Below, in pieces: positions 1-10,919 of a stretch of 64,000 nucleotides of DNA. Made by a program: the position numbers and the translations under genes. Each line of letters begins with the position of its first letter. Position 1 is the first letter of the stretch. The stretch covers positions 10,425,896 through 10,489,895 of the forward strand of contig CM076957.1 of assembly GCA_039566865.1 (NCBI GenBank). The letters run 5' to 3'. The DNA is from Aurelia coerulea. Its lineage: Eukaryota > Cnidaria > Scyphozoa > Semaeostomeae > Ulmaridae. A model generated the notes under the pieces. It saw only the letters and a program-made list of their open reading frames with translations. It did not search any database and was not told where the DNA came from.

Positions 1-1606
1 CGACACAGTAGACCATAGTATCCTGTTGGAAATGTTATCCCATTATGGCATAAGGGGTCTCGAACTTGAGTGGTTCAAATCTTATCTAAGTGGGAAGAAA
101 ACAATGCTGTAAGGTCAATGGGCACATATCAAATATTGAAAGTATTCGGTATGGAGTTCCCCAGGGATCTTGCTTGGGACCACTTCTTTTTCTAATGTAT
201 ATAAATGACCTGCCACTTGCACTTGACAATGCCAAGGTTACTATGTATGCGGATGATACCAGCATCTCTTATTCCTCTAAATCAATCGATGCAATTAATT
301 CAGCAATTAACGATGATTTGACCAATCTTAAATTATGGTTAGAAGGTAATAAGTTGTCTTTAAACGTTGCGAAAACTCAAGCCATGCTTATCAGTAGTAG
401 GGCAAAACTCCAGAATATTTCAAACACTGATGGCATTAGCCCTAAGTTTGTTATTGGTGATGAAGTTGTGCCGATGATAAACGAGGCTAAATATCTCGGA
501 GTACAGATCGACAAAACATTAAGTTGGAAGGAACATATCAACGTTATTGCTTCGAAGATTTCACGAGGGATAGGGATGCTGAGATATGCAAAGAGGTACG
601 TTCCACTCAGTACAGTAAAAAACATGTACAGAAGTATAGTCGAACCTTATCTACGATATTGTTGCACAGTATGGGGATGTTGCCTAGAGGCAGACCTAAA
701 AAGACTGCAAATTCTTCAAAATCGCGCTGCCCGTATTGTGACAAATAGTGCTTATGATCAGGCCCGTAGGAAGCGGGGGGCAGGGGGCTCAAGCCCCTCC
801 AAAAATTTTGAGAAACAATGGTGCTACGTCACACGAATTAATTAGATCTATTGTTCTCTATTGTTTTAAGAACAATTGCCCCCCCCTCCCCAATCCGAAG
901 CTTCTACCTACGGCCCTGTTGTGATGCACATTCCTTACCTCTCATTAAAGGTTTGAAATGGCTAACAGTTAGAGACCTGATCAGGTTTGAGACAGCAACT
1001 ACTGTTTTCAAATCTGTGAATAAACTCTGCCCAGATTATATGGCCCAAATTTTTCAAAGACAGCGTGAACAGGCAGCAAGGACGCTAGGAAACACCGAAA
1101 CTGACTTGAAACTTCCTTTGTTTAGAACTAACAACGGACAAAAGTCATTTGCATATCGAGGGGCGACCGTTTGGAATGGTCTTGATCACCAAATCAAGCT
1201 GTCTCCCTCGCTATCAAGTTTCAAATTAAAACTAAAGGAAGGTTTATAACAACCAATTTCACATACTTCCTTGCATATTGACCAAAGTCGGTGCCACATT
1301 AGACGTCAGGCTAGATTGCCGTCTCTTGCCTGAAGTGTAATGTGGGATAGGCTATAAAGCAATGTAATTTTCTTTTTCTTTTCGATAGGACTAATTGAAA
1401 TAATAGGTTTACTTTTGTAATGCATCTGAAAATGTAGTAAGTAGTATTAGATAGTTATTTATTAATTGATTTATTGTTATTATTATTATTTTGGTTTTGT
1501 TTCTTTATTTTAACAGGGCACATTGTAAAACAGGTTTTGATTAATAACTGAATGTTTTCACCCTGTATAAAGAATTTAAAATGAATGAATGAAATGAAAA
1601 AATGAA
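1..1606 (+). pseudogene. CR1/L2-like non-LTR reverse transcriptase, 3' part
   Basis: This is the C-terminal half of a non-LTR retrotransposon RT, entering from the left window edge (first residues DTVDHSILLE). A one-base frameshift at about 89-91 moves the frame. The RT core then shows GVPQGSCLGPLLF and the catalytic YADD at about 245-256. The thumb/C-terminal region follows (LQNRAARIVTNSAYD). The frame is broken at 759 by a small DNA transposon and resumes at about 922, ending at 1249. The 3' UTR holds a hairpin (CCACATTA pairing with TAATGTGG, 1293-1346) and an (ATGAA)n tail, as in CR1/L2-type elements. Dead copy; family level confident, clade less so. Confidence 0.88.
759..918. mobile_element. 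hAT-type MITE inserted in the RT
   Basis: A 160-bp element with terminal inverted repeats CAGGCCCGTAGG (759-770) and, on the other strand, CAGGGCCGTAGG (907-918), 11 of 12 matching. It is flanked by an imperfect duplication TTATGAT / TTGTGAT (752-758, 919-925). The RT reading frame SAYD | DAHSLPLIKG resumes across it, which independently fixes the ends. CAGG ends with a 7-8 bp duplication fit the hAT superfamily. It has no coding capacity. Confidence 0.8.
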
Positions 1607-1625
1607 GAAAAGCTTCAACCCTGGC

Positions 1626-1725
1626 TTCAACGGAAGCGAACGAATTAAGCTTCAACGGAAGCGAACGAATCATTCTTCAATGGACGCACGCGAATTAAGC
1701 TTCAACGGAAGCGAACAAATTAAGC
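1626..1725. repeat. 25-bp minisatellite, four units
   Basis: Four head-to-tail units of 25 bp start at 1626, 1651, 1676 and 1701. Each carries the core TTCAACGGAAGCGAACGAAT with a few substitutions, and degenerate part-units lie on both sides. It begins just after the (ATGAA)n tail of the upstream retroelement. Confidence 0.85.
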
Positions 1726-1997
1726 ATTTAACGAAAGCGATTTCAATGCCATAATAAAAATAAATAACTACTCAAATGTTAATTAATAAATTGTTTGTTT
1801 GTTTGTTTTTTTACGACCGCAAGCAAAAGGTTAAGCTTTAACGGTTTACGAGAAAAATTGAGAGGCGTATCACCCTGCAAAAAATCTTGTACGCCTTAGG
1901 CAAAAGACAACCTATTTGAGTAAAAAACATTAAAATATCCCTAAAGAACCCCTAAAAAATATCCCTATAGAAAAAGGTCTCGTACGCTTTTTGGGAG
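1726..1997. other. Unassigned AT-rich spacer
   Basis: It contains a short (GTTT)n run near 1792-1812 and otherwise no reading frame or repeat that I recognise. Confidence 0.5.
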
Positions 1998-4900
1998 AAT
2001 GATATTGAAGGAAGAACATAGATGTTCTTGTGAGCAGTTGGTCAAACCTATTTTCTTTGATCATAAAGAAACATGCCCCAATGACTGTAATGCGTGTCTC
2101 AGAGAAGTACTGCCTCTGGATAGACAAGGACCTGAAGAAACTAATGCAGACCAGGGATAAGCTAAAAAGGCTGCAGCCAAAAGAAAGTCCCAATTCCTTA
2201 CGGACTCTTATAGACAGGTCTGTAACAAGGTCAATGTCCTAAATATCCAACTAAAGAAGCAGTACTATACTAATAAGATCTCTGCATGTCAGGGTAACAT
2301 GAAAGAATCATGGAAGGCAATCGATGAACTCCTCATTAAGAGATCTAAGTCCAGCAACATTGATAGTCTTAAAGAATTTGGTTCAGAAACTGTTCATAAA
2401 AAAGATATTTCTAATGCAATGAACAGTTTCTTTTGCTCAAAAGGTAAGGATCTTGCTGACAAAATAGATCCAGCCCCAAATCCCCTTCTAGCAGGTGACT
2501 ATGAAGTTATTTATCTATTTATTTATCAATTTATTTAAAGTTGGTTCATCATCAGCTCTAGTTATACACTACATTGTTACAATAATGTGAACTAATCTAT
2601 ACCAACTATTTACAAGAAAAATAAACCTATAATACAATGTAATGCAATGTAATGCAACTTACTAATAATCACTATCTACAAATTTTACACTGGCATTTGT
2701 CTCCACTCCAATTTTTTAAGTTTCTCTTAAATATAGCAGCTGATGAAGCGCTCTTTATTAAATCAGGCATGCTGGAGGCTGCCTCGAAACTTAATGGAAT
2801 CAATGCCAAACATAATACTTTTCGTTGCAGGAATTTGTAATAAATCTTTCGTCCTTAGGTCACATTTGGTGTCCTTTCTAACAGAACACTCCTGCATGAA
2901 GGACGGATTGGTACAGTTAAGTGTTTTGTATATCTCAATCATAAGCACACGAAGGTTTTGGGTGTGAATAGTTGTTTCATTGTTCTTTGCCAGCAAAACT
3001 TCAAATGTGGATTCATGATCGTCAAGTAGCACCCGCAGAGCTCTTTTGTGTACTCTATCTATGTTGTTATTTGACGTTTTTCCGCAAAAAAGCCAAATCA
3101 ATGGGCAGTACTTGAAAGTTGATGCAATAAAAGATTGGTACAATAATTTTGCTTTTTGGAGATTTAGATAGTTAGTCCCTCTAGCAAATGCACTCACTTT
3201 TCGGTTGGCTTTCAGACATAGAGCTTTGACGTGGCTGTTGAAGTTCAGTTTTGAGTCAATTGTGACACCAAGTTGTTTCACCTCTTTGGAGGTGGTTATA
3301 GGTTCTCCATTGATTTCCAAGGTTAAATGTTGGTGCTTTTTGAGACCTAGAAACATTACCTGAAATTTTGTTGGATTTGCCACCATAAAATTTGAGTCAA
3401 ACCATTTTAGTGTATTATAAATATCAATTTCTAGTTTGGCAATCATTGATTCAACGTCATGAGATAATGCATAAATTGTATTATCGTCAGCAAAATTACA
3501 GATCTCAGAAGCCTCTATTGCGTAGAAGATGTTATTGATGAAAATATTGAATAGCAAAGGACCTAATACGGATCCTTGCGGGACACCTGATTTAACATTG
3601 AGCCAGCTGCTATATGTTGATTTTATTTTTACGCGCTATCTTCTTGATGTTAAGTAACTATATATCATTTGAAGGCTAGATAGGCCAAAGCCATATGCAT
3701 GAAGTTTCGCTACGAGGAGATCATGAGGGAGACAGTCATATGCCTTTGACAAGTCTGTTAGTACCATTCCTATTACGCCTTTGTCGTCTAAGCATGCTTT
3801 GCATCGTTCCACTAGCCTTAAGAGAGCATGCTGTGTACTATACCCTTCCCTAAAACCACACAATAGGTTTGACAACATTGGCTTGATGAAAGGCAGCATT
3901 TGAGAATACATTAACCTTTCTAATATTTTTGATAGTGTGGACAGGACACTGATTGGTCGAAAATTTTTCTTGCAAGTCGAATCATCTGCTTTGAAGGCTG
4001 ACAAACATAAGGCAAGATTCAATTTCAGGACTTTTGAAGTGCAGGAGATCAGGGATGAATTTGCCACGGTTAAGACAGCAAAGAGCTTTGGGACTGACAA
4101 CATCTCTAGCTACTTTTTGAAGCTTGCGCTGCCTTTTTTGAAAACTCGCTTGCTTTCTTGTTCAATACATCCATTGAAACAAATCGTTTTCCCGACTCAT
4201 GGAAAGTTGCTAGAGTTACTCCGACTTTCAAAGAAGGAGATATGGCTGAAAAGTCTAACTATCGACCAATATCAGTCTTGCCTGTCATCTCAAGGCTCTT
4301 TGAAAAATTAGTAACAAATAAGCTGTACCAGTATATGAATGATAATGGTCACTTTTCATCTGGCCAATCTGGCTTTTTGCGCCTTCATTCAAAAGCAACA
4401 TGCTTGCTTAAAAATACTGACGACTGGTATAATGGAATGGATCTTGGAAAGCTTGTGGGTCTGGTGTTCATCGACCTTAAAAAGGCATTCGATACTGTAC
4501 GGCGTACAGCAACGTGAACTCTCTTGGTTTAAATCCTACCTTTCCAACCGGAAACAGTTTTGCAGGGTTAATGGTGTGGATTCAAAAATTGGGGACATAG
4601 AAGTTGGTGTTCCACAAGGTTCATGTCTCGGCCCTCTTCTCTTCCTCATCTACATCAATGATCTCCCACAAGCTGTCCAATATTCTACCGTGTCCATGTA
4701 TGCTGATGACACTAGTTTGCGCTACCAGCCTCACGATTTGACTCGGCTGAATGAGGCTATTAATAGTGACCTCAAAAAGCTGGATACTTGGCTACAAGGC
4801 AACAAGCTTTCCCCGAATGTTGCGAAAACTCATTCTATGCTTATCTCTACCAAGCAGAAACAGAACATTCTCAAAAGTCAAAATAAAGACCTGGATCTAG

Positions 4901-5012
4901 AAATTCGCGACAATGTGCTTGAAGTAGTCAAAATGACAAAATACCCTGGTGTGCAAATCGACTGCTCCTTGGACTGGAAAGAACAAATCAAAGCAGTTTC
5001 TAGGTCTCAAGG
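1998..5012 (+). pseudogene. CR1-like non-LTR element, linker and RT, split by an antisense insertion
   Basis: The left part (about 1998-2506) encodes the endonuclease-RT linker (HAPMTVMRVSEKYC, then WIDKDLKKLMQTRDKL) and the N-terminal RT region (KDISNAMNSFFCS, PAPNPLLAGDYE). After a 1.5-kb insertion the frame resumes at about 3997 (DKHKARFNFRTFEVQEI). It then runs through NYRPISVLPVISRLFEKL, FIDLKKAFDTV, GVPQGSCLGPLLFLIYIND and YADDTS. Frameshifts lie near 2180 and 4150, and about 30 nt are missing at 4497 after AFDTV. Homology stops at about 5012, before the usual thumb region, so the 3' end is lost. A dead element. Confidence 0.87.
2507..3996 (-). mobile_element. 5'-truncated non-LTR element (second family) inserted antisense
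   Basis: Minus-strand RT reading from FKADDSTCKKNFRPISVL (about 3994) through FREGYSTQHALL, LSKAYDCLPHDLL, GVPQGSVLGPLLFNIFIN and the catalytic motif NFADD. It runs on to the CxC-type tail near 2700 after a frameshift at about 2765. One in-frame TAG (3636-3638) replaces a residue in RRxRVKI. The 3' end carries an (AAATAAAT)n tail at 2507-2540. The 5-bp direct repeat TGAAG (2502-2506 and 3992-3996) flanks it, and the host RT frame resumes on the far side. Confidence 0.85.
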
Positions 5013-5263
5013 GCAGTTGACTTTTTAAGACATGACTTAATTCATCGTGATCTTGATCGCTCCTGATGCAATGCCATCGTCTTCTTTGAGAATTTTTCGC
5101 AATGCTGTCAGTTTGGTTTCACTCACACTCCATCCCAAGCGCAGGAATTAAAAATATTGGCAGTTGTTTCGATACGTTGCTTCAACTTCAATGGTAATCG
5201 ACAATCTTCTTATAGATTTGCGAAGAAACATTTGAGACGATAAATGATTTTACCAACAAAAAC
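5013..5263. other. Unassigned sequence before the candidate exon
   Basis: No RT homology or repeat is visible after 5012. If the signal-peptide ORF at 5264 is real, this stretch would hold its 5' UTR or promoter. No clear TATA box or initiator stands out. Confidence 0.35.
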
Positions 5264-5337
5264 ATGACGACACCGCCACCGTTAAAGATTTCTTTTCTCG
5301 CCTTTTTCCTGTTATGTTGGGTCCAGACCAGAGAGAG
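5264..5337 (+). CDS. Candidate first exon encoding a signal peptide
   Basis: ATG at 5264 opens MTTPPPLKISFLAFFLLCWV followed by QTRER: a short n-region with Lys, a hydrophobic core (ISFLAFFLLCWV) and a polar stretch, as expected for a secretory signal peptide. Right after it, at 5338, comes a near-consensus splice donor (AGAG|GTATAAGT), which would end the exon in phase 2. The WAP exon 10 kb downstream starts in phase 1 at its best acceptor, so an extra exon or another acceptor would be needed to join them. Support is only the signal-like sequence and donor; it could be chance. Confidence 0.35.
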
Positions 5338-5628
5338 GTATAAGTTACCATACAGGGAAGAAGGACAGAGTTTGGAGGTGTCGCAAATTCGCCAGTCAAG
5401 ACGAAGTAAAGCGCAAATTTCGAAAATTTCGGAAGAATTATTCATGGAAATATGCATATTGTTGATAATTTTGCTAAAAAACTAATTTTTGGGGGGAGGG
5501 CGAGCAGGATGCCTCTACCTGTTTGAAAAAATACCAAAGACGAACATTCCAATCGCCGTAATTTTTCGATCTTAGGTGATGGCAAGGGGGTTACATGAAC
5601 ACTTGTGGTCCTATGTATAAGCACCCTT

Positions 5629-6251
5629 GTTAGTGTCTCCGTATTCTTGGTATTTAATTCAGAAATATAACAGAAAGAGAGGAGACATGTTGCTTTTACA
5701 CACGCAAATTCATAACCACTCTACAATACTATAATACAAGAACAAAGCGTGTTCTTTTGCACTGTCCTGGGCACGAGTCTCTTTTACAGTAGAAACCCGC
5801 ATAAAAGAACCTGTTTTTATAAGAACCTAGAGGCTGAAATTCAATCTTTAAAACACCCTAAATAAGAACCCCTAAGAGGCTGAAACTGGGAAAGGTTCTT
5901 ATATAATAGCTGTAATGTAAATTATTAAAATGACAAGAATGTTTAGAATTCTTCACATCCTGATCAGACTTCTTTGTTGGTACAAAAGATTTGTTCTCAA
6001 GAATTCTCAAGAATTCTCAAGAAATCTCAAGAATTCTTGGGCTGGAAAACAGTGTTAATGTATGTAAGGCCTGCTCGTATATAAGAACCATTTTAAGAAC
6101 CTTACAGGCTGGAATTTAGAATAGCAGCCATTTAATTAAGAACCAATTCAGGCAGCCCAGAAGTAACCTAGGTTCTTTTATGCGGGTTTCTACTGTAGTA
6201 AACAACTCAAATGTCATGGTCTAGAAGCACATTGTTTTCATAGACACTACA
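5629..6251 (-). repeat. 3' LTR of the Ty3/gypsy element, MITE-interrupted
   Basis: Outside the inserted 409-bp MITE and its duplicated TA it matches 14530-14740 closely, for example TGTCTCCGTATTCTTGGTAT and the shared CATAGACACTACA end. On the minus strand the LTR starts TGTAGTGTC and ends with GACACTA. A purine-rich stretch AAAAGGGGAAGTGA (about 6252-6266, minus strand) next to it is a likely polypurine tract. Confidence 0.88.
5787..6195. mobile_element. MITE with 26-bp perfect inverted repeats and TA target
   Basis: Both ends read CAGTAGAAACCCGCATAAAA followed by GAACCT (5787-5812 and the complement at 6170-6195), flanked by TA on each side (5785-5786, 6196-6197). The intact LTR copy at 14530-14740 provides the empty site. 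TA duplication and CAGT-type ends fit Tc1/mariner (pogo-like) non-autonomous elements. Inside are several CAAGAATTCT direct repeats (about 5998-6040). Non-coding. Confidence 0.87.
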
Positions 6252-6457
6252 TCACTTCCCCTTTTCAGCATCATTGTTTTATCTAACTTTTTCTGGGGGT
6301 ATAGGTTCTCCTGGATAATTGGTGGTCTTGATTGTCTGCTGGAACGTCGTACAAGATTTTGTTGCTGTTGTTGCTGTTGCTCATGTTGAACTATCATTTC
6401 ATCGGCTGGGTTGACTGCAACACGTGTATCAATTACATCATCATCGGAGATTACATC

Positions 6458-7180
6458 AAGAACTTAAACTGGGACGAGCAGATCAATAGTCTCCGTACTA
6501 AAGTTTCTCGTGGAATAGGGTTTCTGAAATATTCCAGAAAATTTTTACCTCAAAATACCCTAAGTAAGATGTATCGGGGCATCGTAGAGCCTCATTTTAG
6601 GTATTGCTGTTCCGTAATGGGGAACTGTGGGGTGACAAGACTGCAGACCCTTAAAAAGCTGCAGAATCGAGCAGCTAGAATTGTTACAAGAAGTAATTTT
6701 GATTCATCTGCTAAGCCATTGATACACAATCTAAAATGGCCAACTATAAGTGATATTATTAAGAGTGAAACTGCCACAATCATGTACAAATCGTTAAATG
6801 GTCTTGCTCTAGAATATCTTTCAAGATTGTTCGTCAAAAATTCTACTCGAAATATCAGGCAATTGCGAAACACGGAAACTGATCTTTTGATACCTTCAAG
6901 GAAAACCAGCAATGGGCAAAAAGGTATATCTTTTCGTGGATCTAAATTATGGAGCCAGTTTGACAATGACGTAAAACAGGCACCCTCCCTTGCCACTTTT
7001 AAAAGAAGATTGAAAGATAATTCATAAATAATTAGTTTTAATAAATTTTTTTGGGTATTCAGTTTTTCATATTATGTATTTAATTGTTTGCCACGGCCCC
7101 CTGAAATTCAGTTCTTTAGGACTGATAGGGCTACCGTGCCTAAAAAAGTAAAAATAGAATAGAATAGAAAATCATCAGAA
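6458..7180 (+). pseudogene. 5'-truncated CR1/L2-like RT tail
   Basis: It carries only the C-terminal part of the RT, from LNWDEQINSLRTKVSRGIG through FRYCCSV and LQNRAARIVTRSNFDSS to LATFKRRLKDNS, stop at 7025-7027. The reading frame is intact in this part. The 3' UTR has the paired blocks CCACGGCCCCCTG and GGGGCTACCGTGCC, then an (ATAGA)n tail. The copy at 26596-27515 is the same family. It lies in the 3' end of the gypsy pol region, next to and tail-to-tail with the minus-strand copy at 7181. Confidence 0.87.
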
Positions 7181-8186
7181 TTTCATTTTTTCATTTTTCA
7201 TTTTTCATTATTTTTACACGGTGGCCCCGTCAATCGAGAGGATTGCTTTACAGGGGGCCGTGCCAAACTTTACAATATTACTAAAAATTACTAACAAATT
7301 ACCTATATTTACAATCTAAAATAAAAAAATAAATGAAAAACAATGGAGTTAGCCTGAGAGAGGCAAATTACTTTTCAGCATACTTTTAAAAATGCTAAGA
7401 GAGGGTGCTTGTTTGACATCCAAAGGCAATTCATTCCAAGTCTTTGCACCCCGGAAAGATATCGCTTTCTGCCCATTGCAAGTTTTCATCCTTGGAACAA
7501 GGACATCGGCAATGGCATTCCGCAAATTCATACTGATATCACGCGCAGAGTTTTTCTTGAAAAGGTTTGAAAGATAGCCGGGTGCAAGACCTGACAATGC
7601 TTTGTATGTAATAGTAGCTGTCTCGCATTTTATCATTTCCGAAACCGTTGGCCAAATTAGTTCCTTGATCAAATTTGAGGCGGATACATCATAGCTGCTA
7701 TTGGTGACAATTCTTGCAGCTCGATTTTGCAATTTTTGTATGGTTTGCAATCTGGTTTCACTGCAGCCTCCCCAAACAGAACAGCAATAACGGAAATGTG
7801 GCTCTACGATGCCATGATACATTTTGATTAAGGTATCCTTAGGTACGAATTTTTTGGCATATTTCAAAAATCCTAGAGCACGAGACAGTTTGCTACATAA
7901 TAATTTCGTGTTCCGATCCCAAACGAGGCTATCATCAAGTTGGACTCCTAAATATTTTACATTTTTAACGATGTCAATTTCAGCGCCATCAATAACAAAT
8001 GATGGGGTCTCTACTTTATTGTCAGCAATCTTTTTTAGGTTTGGTCGAGAACCTACAACCATCGCCTGTGTCTTTACGACATTTAGTGACAGTTTGTTCC
8101 CTTGTAACCATTCCTTTAGCCGATCGAGATCACTATTCATTGTGTCATTCAACTCGTTGATATTTTTCGCAGAATGTGAAATACTT
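7181..8186 (-). pseudogene. 5'-truncated CR1/L2-like RT, minus strand
   Basis: The reading frame 8152-7349 covers the RT C-terminal region (LQGNKLSLNVVKTQAM, KYLGVQLDDSLVWDRN, FRYCCSVWGG, LQNRAARIVTNSSYD). It is open, with the 5' truncation at about 8186 just past SHSAKNIN. The 3' UTR has the CACGG...CCGTG hairpin and a (TGAAAA)n tail at 7185-7215. It is nearly the same sequence as the C-terminal part of the element at 30466-36535. The other end abuts gypsy integrase sequence. Confidence 0.87.
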
Positions 8187-9792
8187 CAGAGCTGTCAATT
8201 GACTGGGGCAGCTTTGGGATACGCTTGAAATGAGAAACATTTCGAGTGATGCGGCGTTTGTTGCTGTCTTCTGCAGTGACACGTGATCGGTTTCGATGAA
8301 CAACGACGAATAGGGTTTTATTGAAACGAGATGTCAGCTTGTTTTGTTTTTCTTGTTTCACAAGAACACAGTCTCCTGTCTTAATGTCACTTCGTTTAAC
8401 ACACCTTTTATCAGCATAACTCTTGTTATAGTCCTTGCGCGACTGCTCATTCTCTTTGGCTTCTCTGTGCCGATTAACAACAATTTTTTTTTTAACGTAG
8501 GAAGTTTACCGTTTATGACCCGATTGAAAAGCAGTTCGGCGGGGGGAACTTTCGTTGTTGCATGGGGGGTGGTGCAGTACTGCAGGAGAAAACGGTTTAA
8601 CTCCTGTTGCCATACCTTTCCCTCGAGTTTAGCTGTTGTTAGAGCACGACCTAACGGTTGATTAAATCTTTCAACTTCTGCGTTTCCCTGTGGCCACTTT
8701 GGAGTTGAAGGATCTTGGTTGATACCCAAAGCTTTCAAGTATCGACTGTACGCATCACCGTTAAAAGGAGGACCATTGTCTGTCGTCATGGAGATAGGAA
8801 TCCCGTGAGTGGCAAAAATTTTGTCAAAACTTGGGGATTACGCTTGATGCTTTCGTAGATCTAACAATTTCCACTTCTGGATATCTTGAATAACGGTCGA
8901 TAACGACTAGGAGATATTCGCCAGAAGGGAGAGGACCATAAAAATCTGCATGTACCTTTTGCTATGGTCCTTGAGGCATGTCAGACATTTGTAGGGGTTC
9001 CGGGAGATTGGGTTGACTGGGAGCTTGGCAAGGAATGCATCGATCAATGGTTTCTTTCACCAGTCGGTCTATTCCTGGGAACCAGACCTTTTCACGCAAT
9101 AAGGCTTTAGTTTTCACTAATCCTTGGTGAGTGTCGTGGGCAAGATCGATGGCTTTTTGCTGCAAACTTTCGGGTATAACAATGCGAGAACCACGGAGTA
9201 CAATATTATGTGGTGTAACCGTAAGTTCATCTTTAATATCCTTGTAAGGTTTGACAAAATCACAGTCCCATATGTTGTAACGGATTGCTGCGCGAAGGCT
9301 CTGCAATGGCTTGTCTGCATCCGTTGCTCTTTGAATCTCACTCATTGTCATAGCTTTGGGAACTGCTGATAAGGCTAAGAGGTTAACATACTCATCTGCC
9401 ATGACTGCATGCTTTGATGTGCTTTCAAGGGTTGGGTGTCGTGACAGGAAATCAGCAGGATTATCTTTGCCTGGTTTATACACAACGGAGAAAGTGTAAG
9501 GTTGAAGACGAAGTACCCATCTCTCAATACGGGCTGAGGGTTTAGAACTGGCACTGCCATAAATCACCTCAAGTGGCTTGTGATCCGTAATAAGAGTGAA
9601 ACGAGAGCCATATATATACAGATGGAAATGTTCCACAGCCCACACGATACTTAAAGCCTCCTTTTCGGTTTGAGAATAACGTTTTTCGACAGGTGTCAGG
9701 GCTCGACTAGCATAAGCGATAACCTGTGAAGAATGTGAACTGTTATCTTTCTGGCTCAAAATTGCCGAAATGCCTACAGGACTGGCATCAAA
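8187..9792 (-). pseudogene. Ty3/gypsy RNase H and integrase
   Basis: From 9795 downwards: RNase H with all four acidic positions (FDASPVG, TEKEALS, LITDHKPLE, KPGKDNPADFLSR), the integrase HHCC zinc finger (LAHDTHQG ... CIPCQ), then catalytic D, D and E in VIDRYSRYPEVE, TTDNGPPF and NAEVERFN. The C-terminal arm continues to RITRNVSHF and IPKL at about 8200. Frame changes between 8790 and 8961 break integrase. The last pol codons (RRSSRQSRPPII) lie on the far side of the two RT insertions at 6252-6457. Confidence 0.9.
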
Positions 9793-9796
9793 CATA

Positions 9797-9921
9797 GTTT
9801 ATGTACATAAACATAGTTTATGTCAAATATTTTGCACATAAACCTAGTTTATGTACATAAACTATGTTTATGTGCACATAAACATAGTTTATGTCCATTT
9901 TTCTGCAAACGGCGTCATAGT
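9797..9921. repeat. CATAAAC palindrome cap, left
   Basis: Repeated 17-mers CATAAACATAGTTTATG and its complement, spaced by TACATAAAC or TGCACATAAAC linkers, ending in TGCAAACGGCGT. Each 17-mer has 7-bp self-complementary arms around 3 nt. The distal part is missing at the gypsy junction. Confidence 0.85.
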
Positions 9922-10377
9922 CATTGTTCTAGAAGGCGCAGAGGCGCCGGAGGCTCCATGATGCGGCGGGGGCAGGAATCGCAGAAAGGGCACCTTAGGG
10001 TGTCAAAATTTGCCGTTGAAAATAATCGGGAATCGTCATTTAGGATATTGTGCTCAACATCTATTTCGACACGTGTGTCGCCAGCCCAAAAAGCTGGGGC
10101 GGAAAGGTATAAGGGGATCTGGGGGCAAAGCCCCCAGAAAAAATACTCCTGGCCACGCCCTTTAGACCCTCGGAAAACGTGCGAAACGCCCTTCAGACAC
10201 TCGGAGAACATGATGGGAATGCTCTTTTTATTATTTTGATCTATTTAGATATTTCTGGAAAAGCAACCATCTCAAGCAGTACTTTTTACAACAGCAGGCA
10301 TTTTGGTGCAACAAAAATCGAAACAGAGAAGAACATCATATATTTATTTACGAGGAAGGAAAAACTATGGCTAGAAA

Positions 10378-10919
10378 CAGCGGCGTGGCCAGAATGCATA
10401 TTAAGTGGGAGGGGAATGTAAAAAGAGGGGGTCTGGGGGCAAAGCCCCAGGAAATTTTTTGGGGCCACGCCCTTTACTTTGGCTTAGAATGCATCTCCCA
10501 ATATCATGCTTGCCTTTAGCGACGAGGAAACCTTAATCGTTTTGTAACAGTTATCCTATGAATCAGAGGACGAGGAAAATTTTTGAAGAAATATCCTTTA
10601 CTTTGGCTTAGAATGCATCTCCCAATATTATGCTTGCCTCTAGTGACAAGGAAACCTTGATCTTTTTGTTACAGTTATGCTATAAATCAGAGTACGAAGA
10701 AAATGTTTGAAGAAGTATCGTTTACTTTGGCTTAGAATGCATCTCCCATTGTCATGCTTGCCAGTGGTAAAATGGAAGATTTGACATTTCTCGGAAAATT
10801 CTTACCCAACCTATACGCAGCTATTTTCTCCTCGGTTTTAGAGAAATCTCGAGGACCATCTTCCGACAAAAGTGGGGGGCAATTGCCCCCCCATACCCCC
10901 CACCGTGGCCACGCCACTG
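10378..10919. mobile_element. Nested hAT MITE
   Basis: Ends CAGCGGCGTGGCCA and, complemented, CAGTGGCGTGGCCA, flanked by GCTAGAAA (10370-10377) and GTTAGAAA (10920-10927), 7 of 8 matching. It contains the GGGTCTGGGGGCAAAGCCCC palindrome also seen near 10115-10137 and, complemented, near 60595-60625, and a 121-bp tandem repeat. Related sequence recurs at 40366-40610 and 48246-48389. Confidence 0.83.
10466..10790. repeat. 121-bp tandem repeat, about 2.5 units
   Basis: Units start with TTTACTTTGGCTTAGAATGC at about 10471, 10598 and 10720 and continue with CATCTCCCAATAT and CTTGCC. It lies inside the nested hAT MITE; a single unit is present at 40440-40600. Confidence 0.85.
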
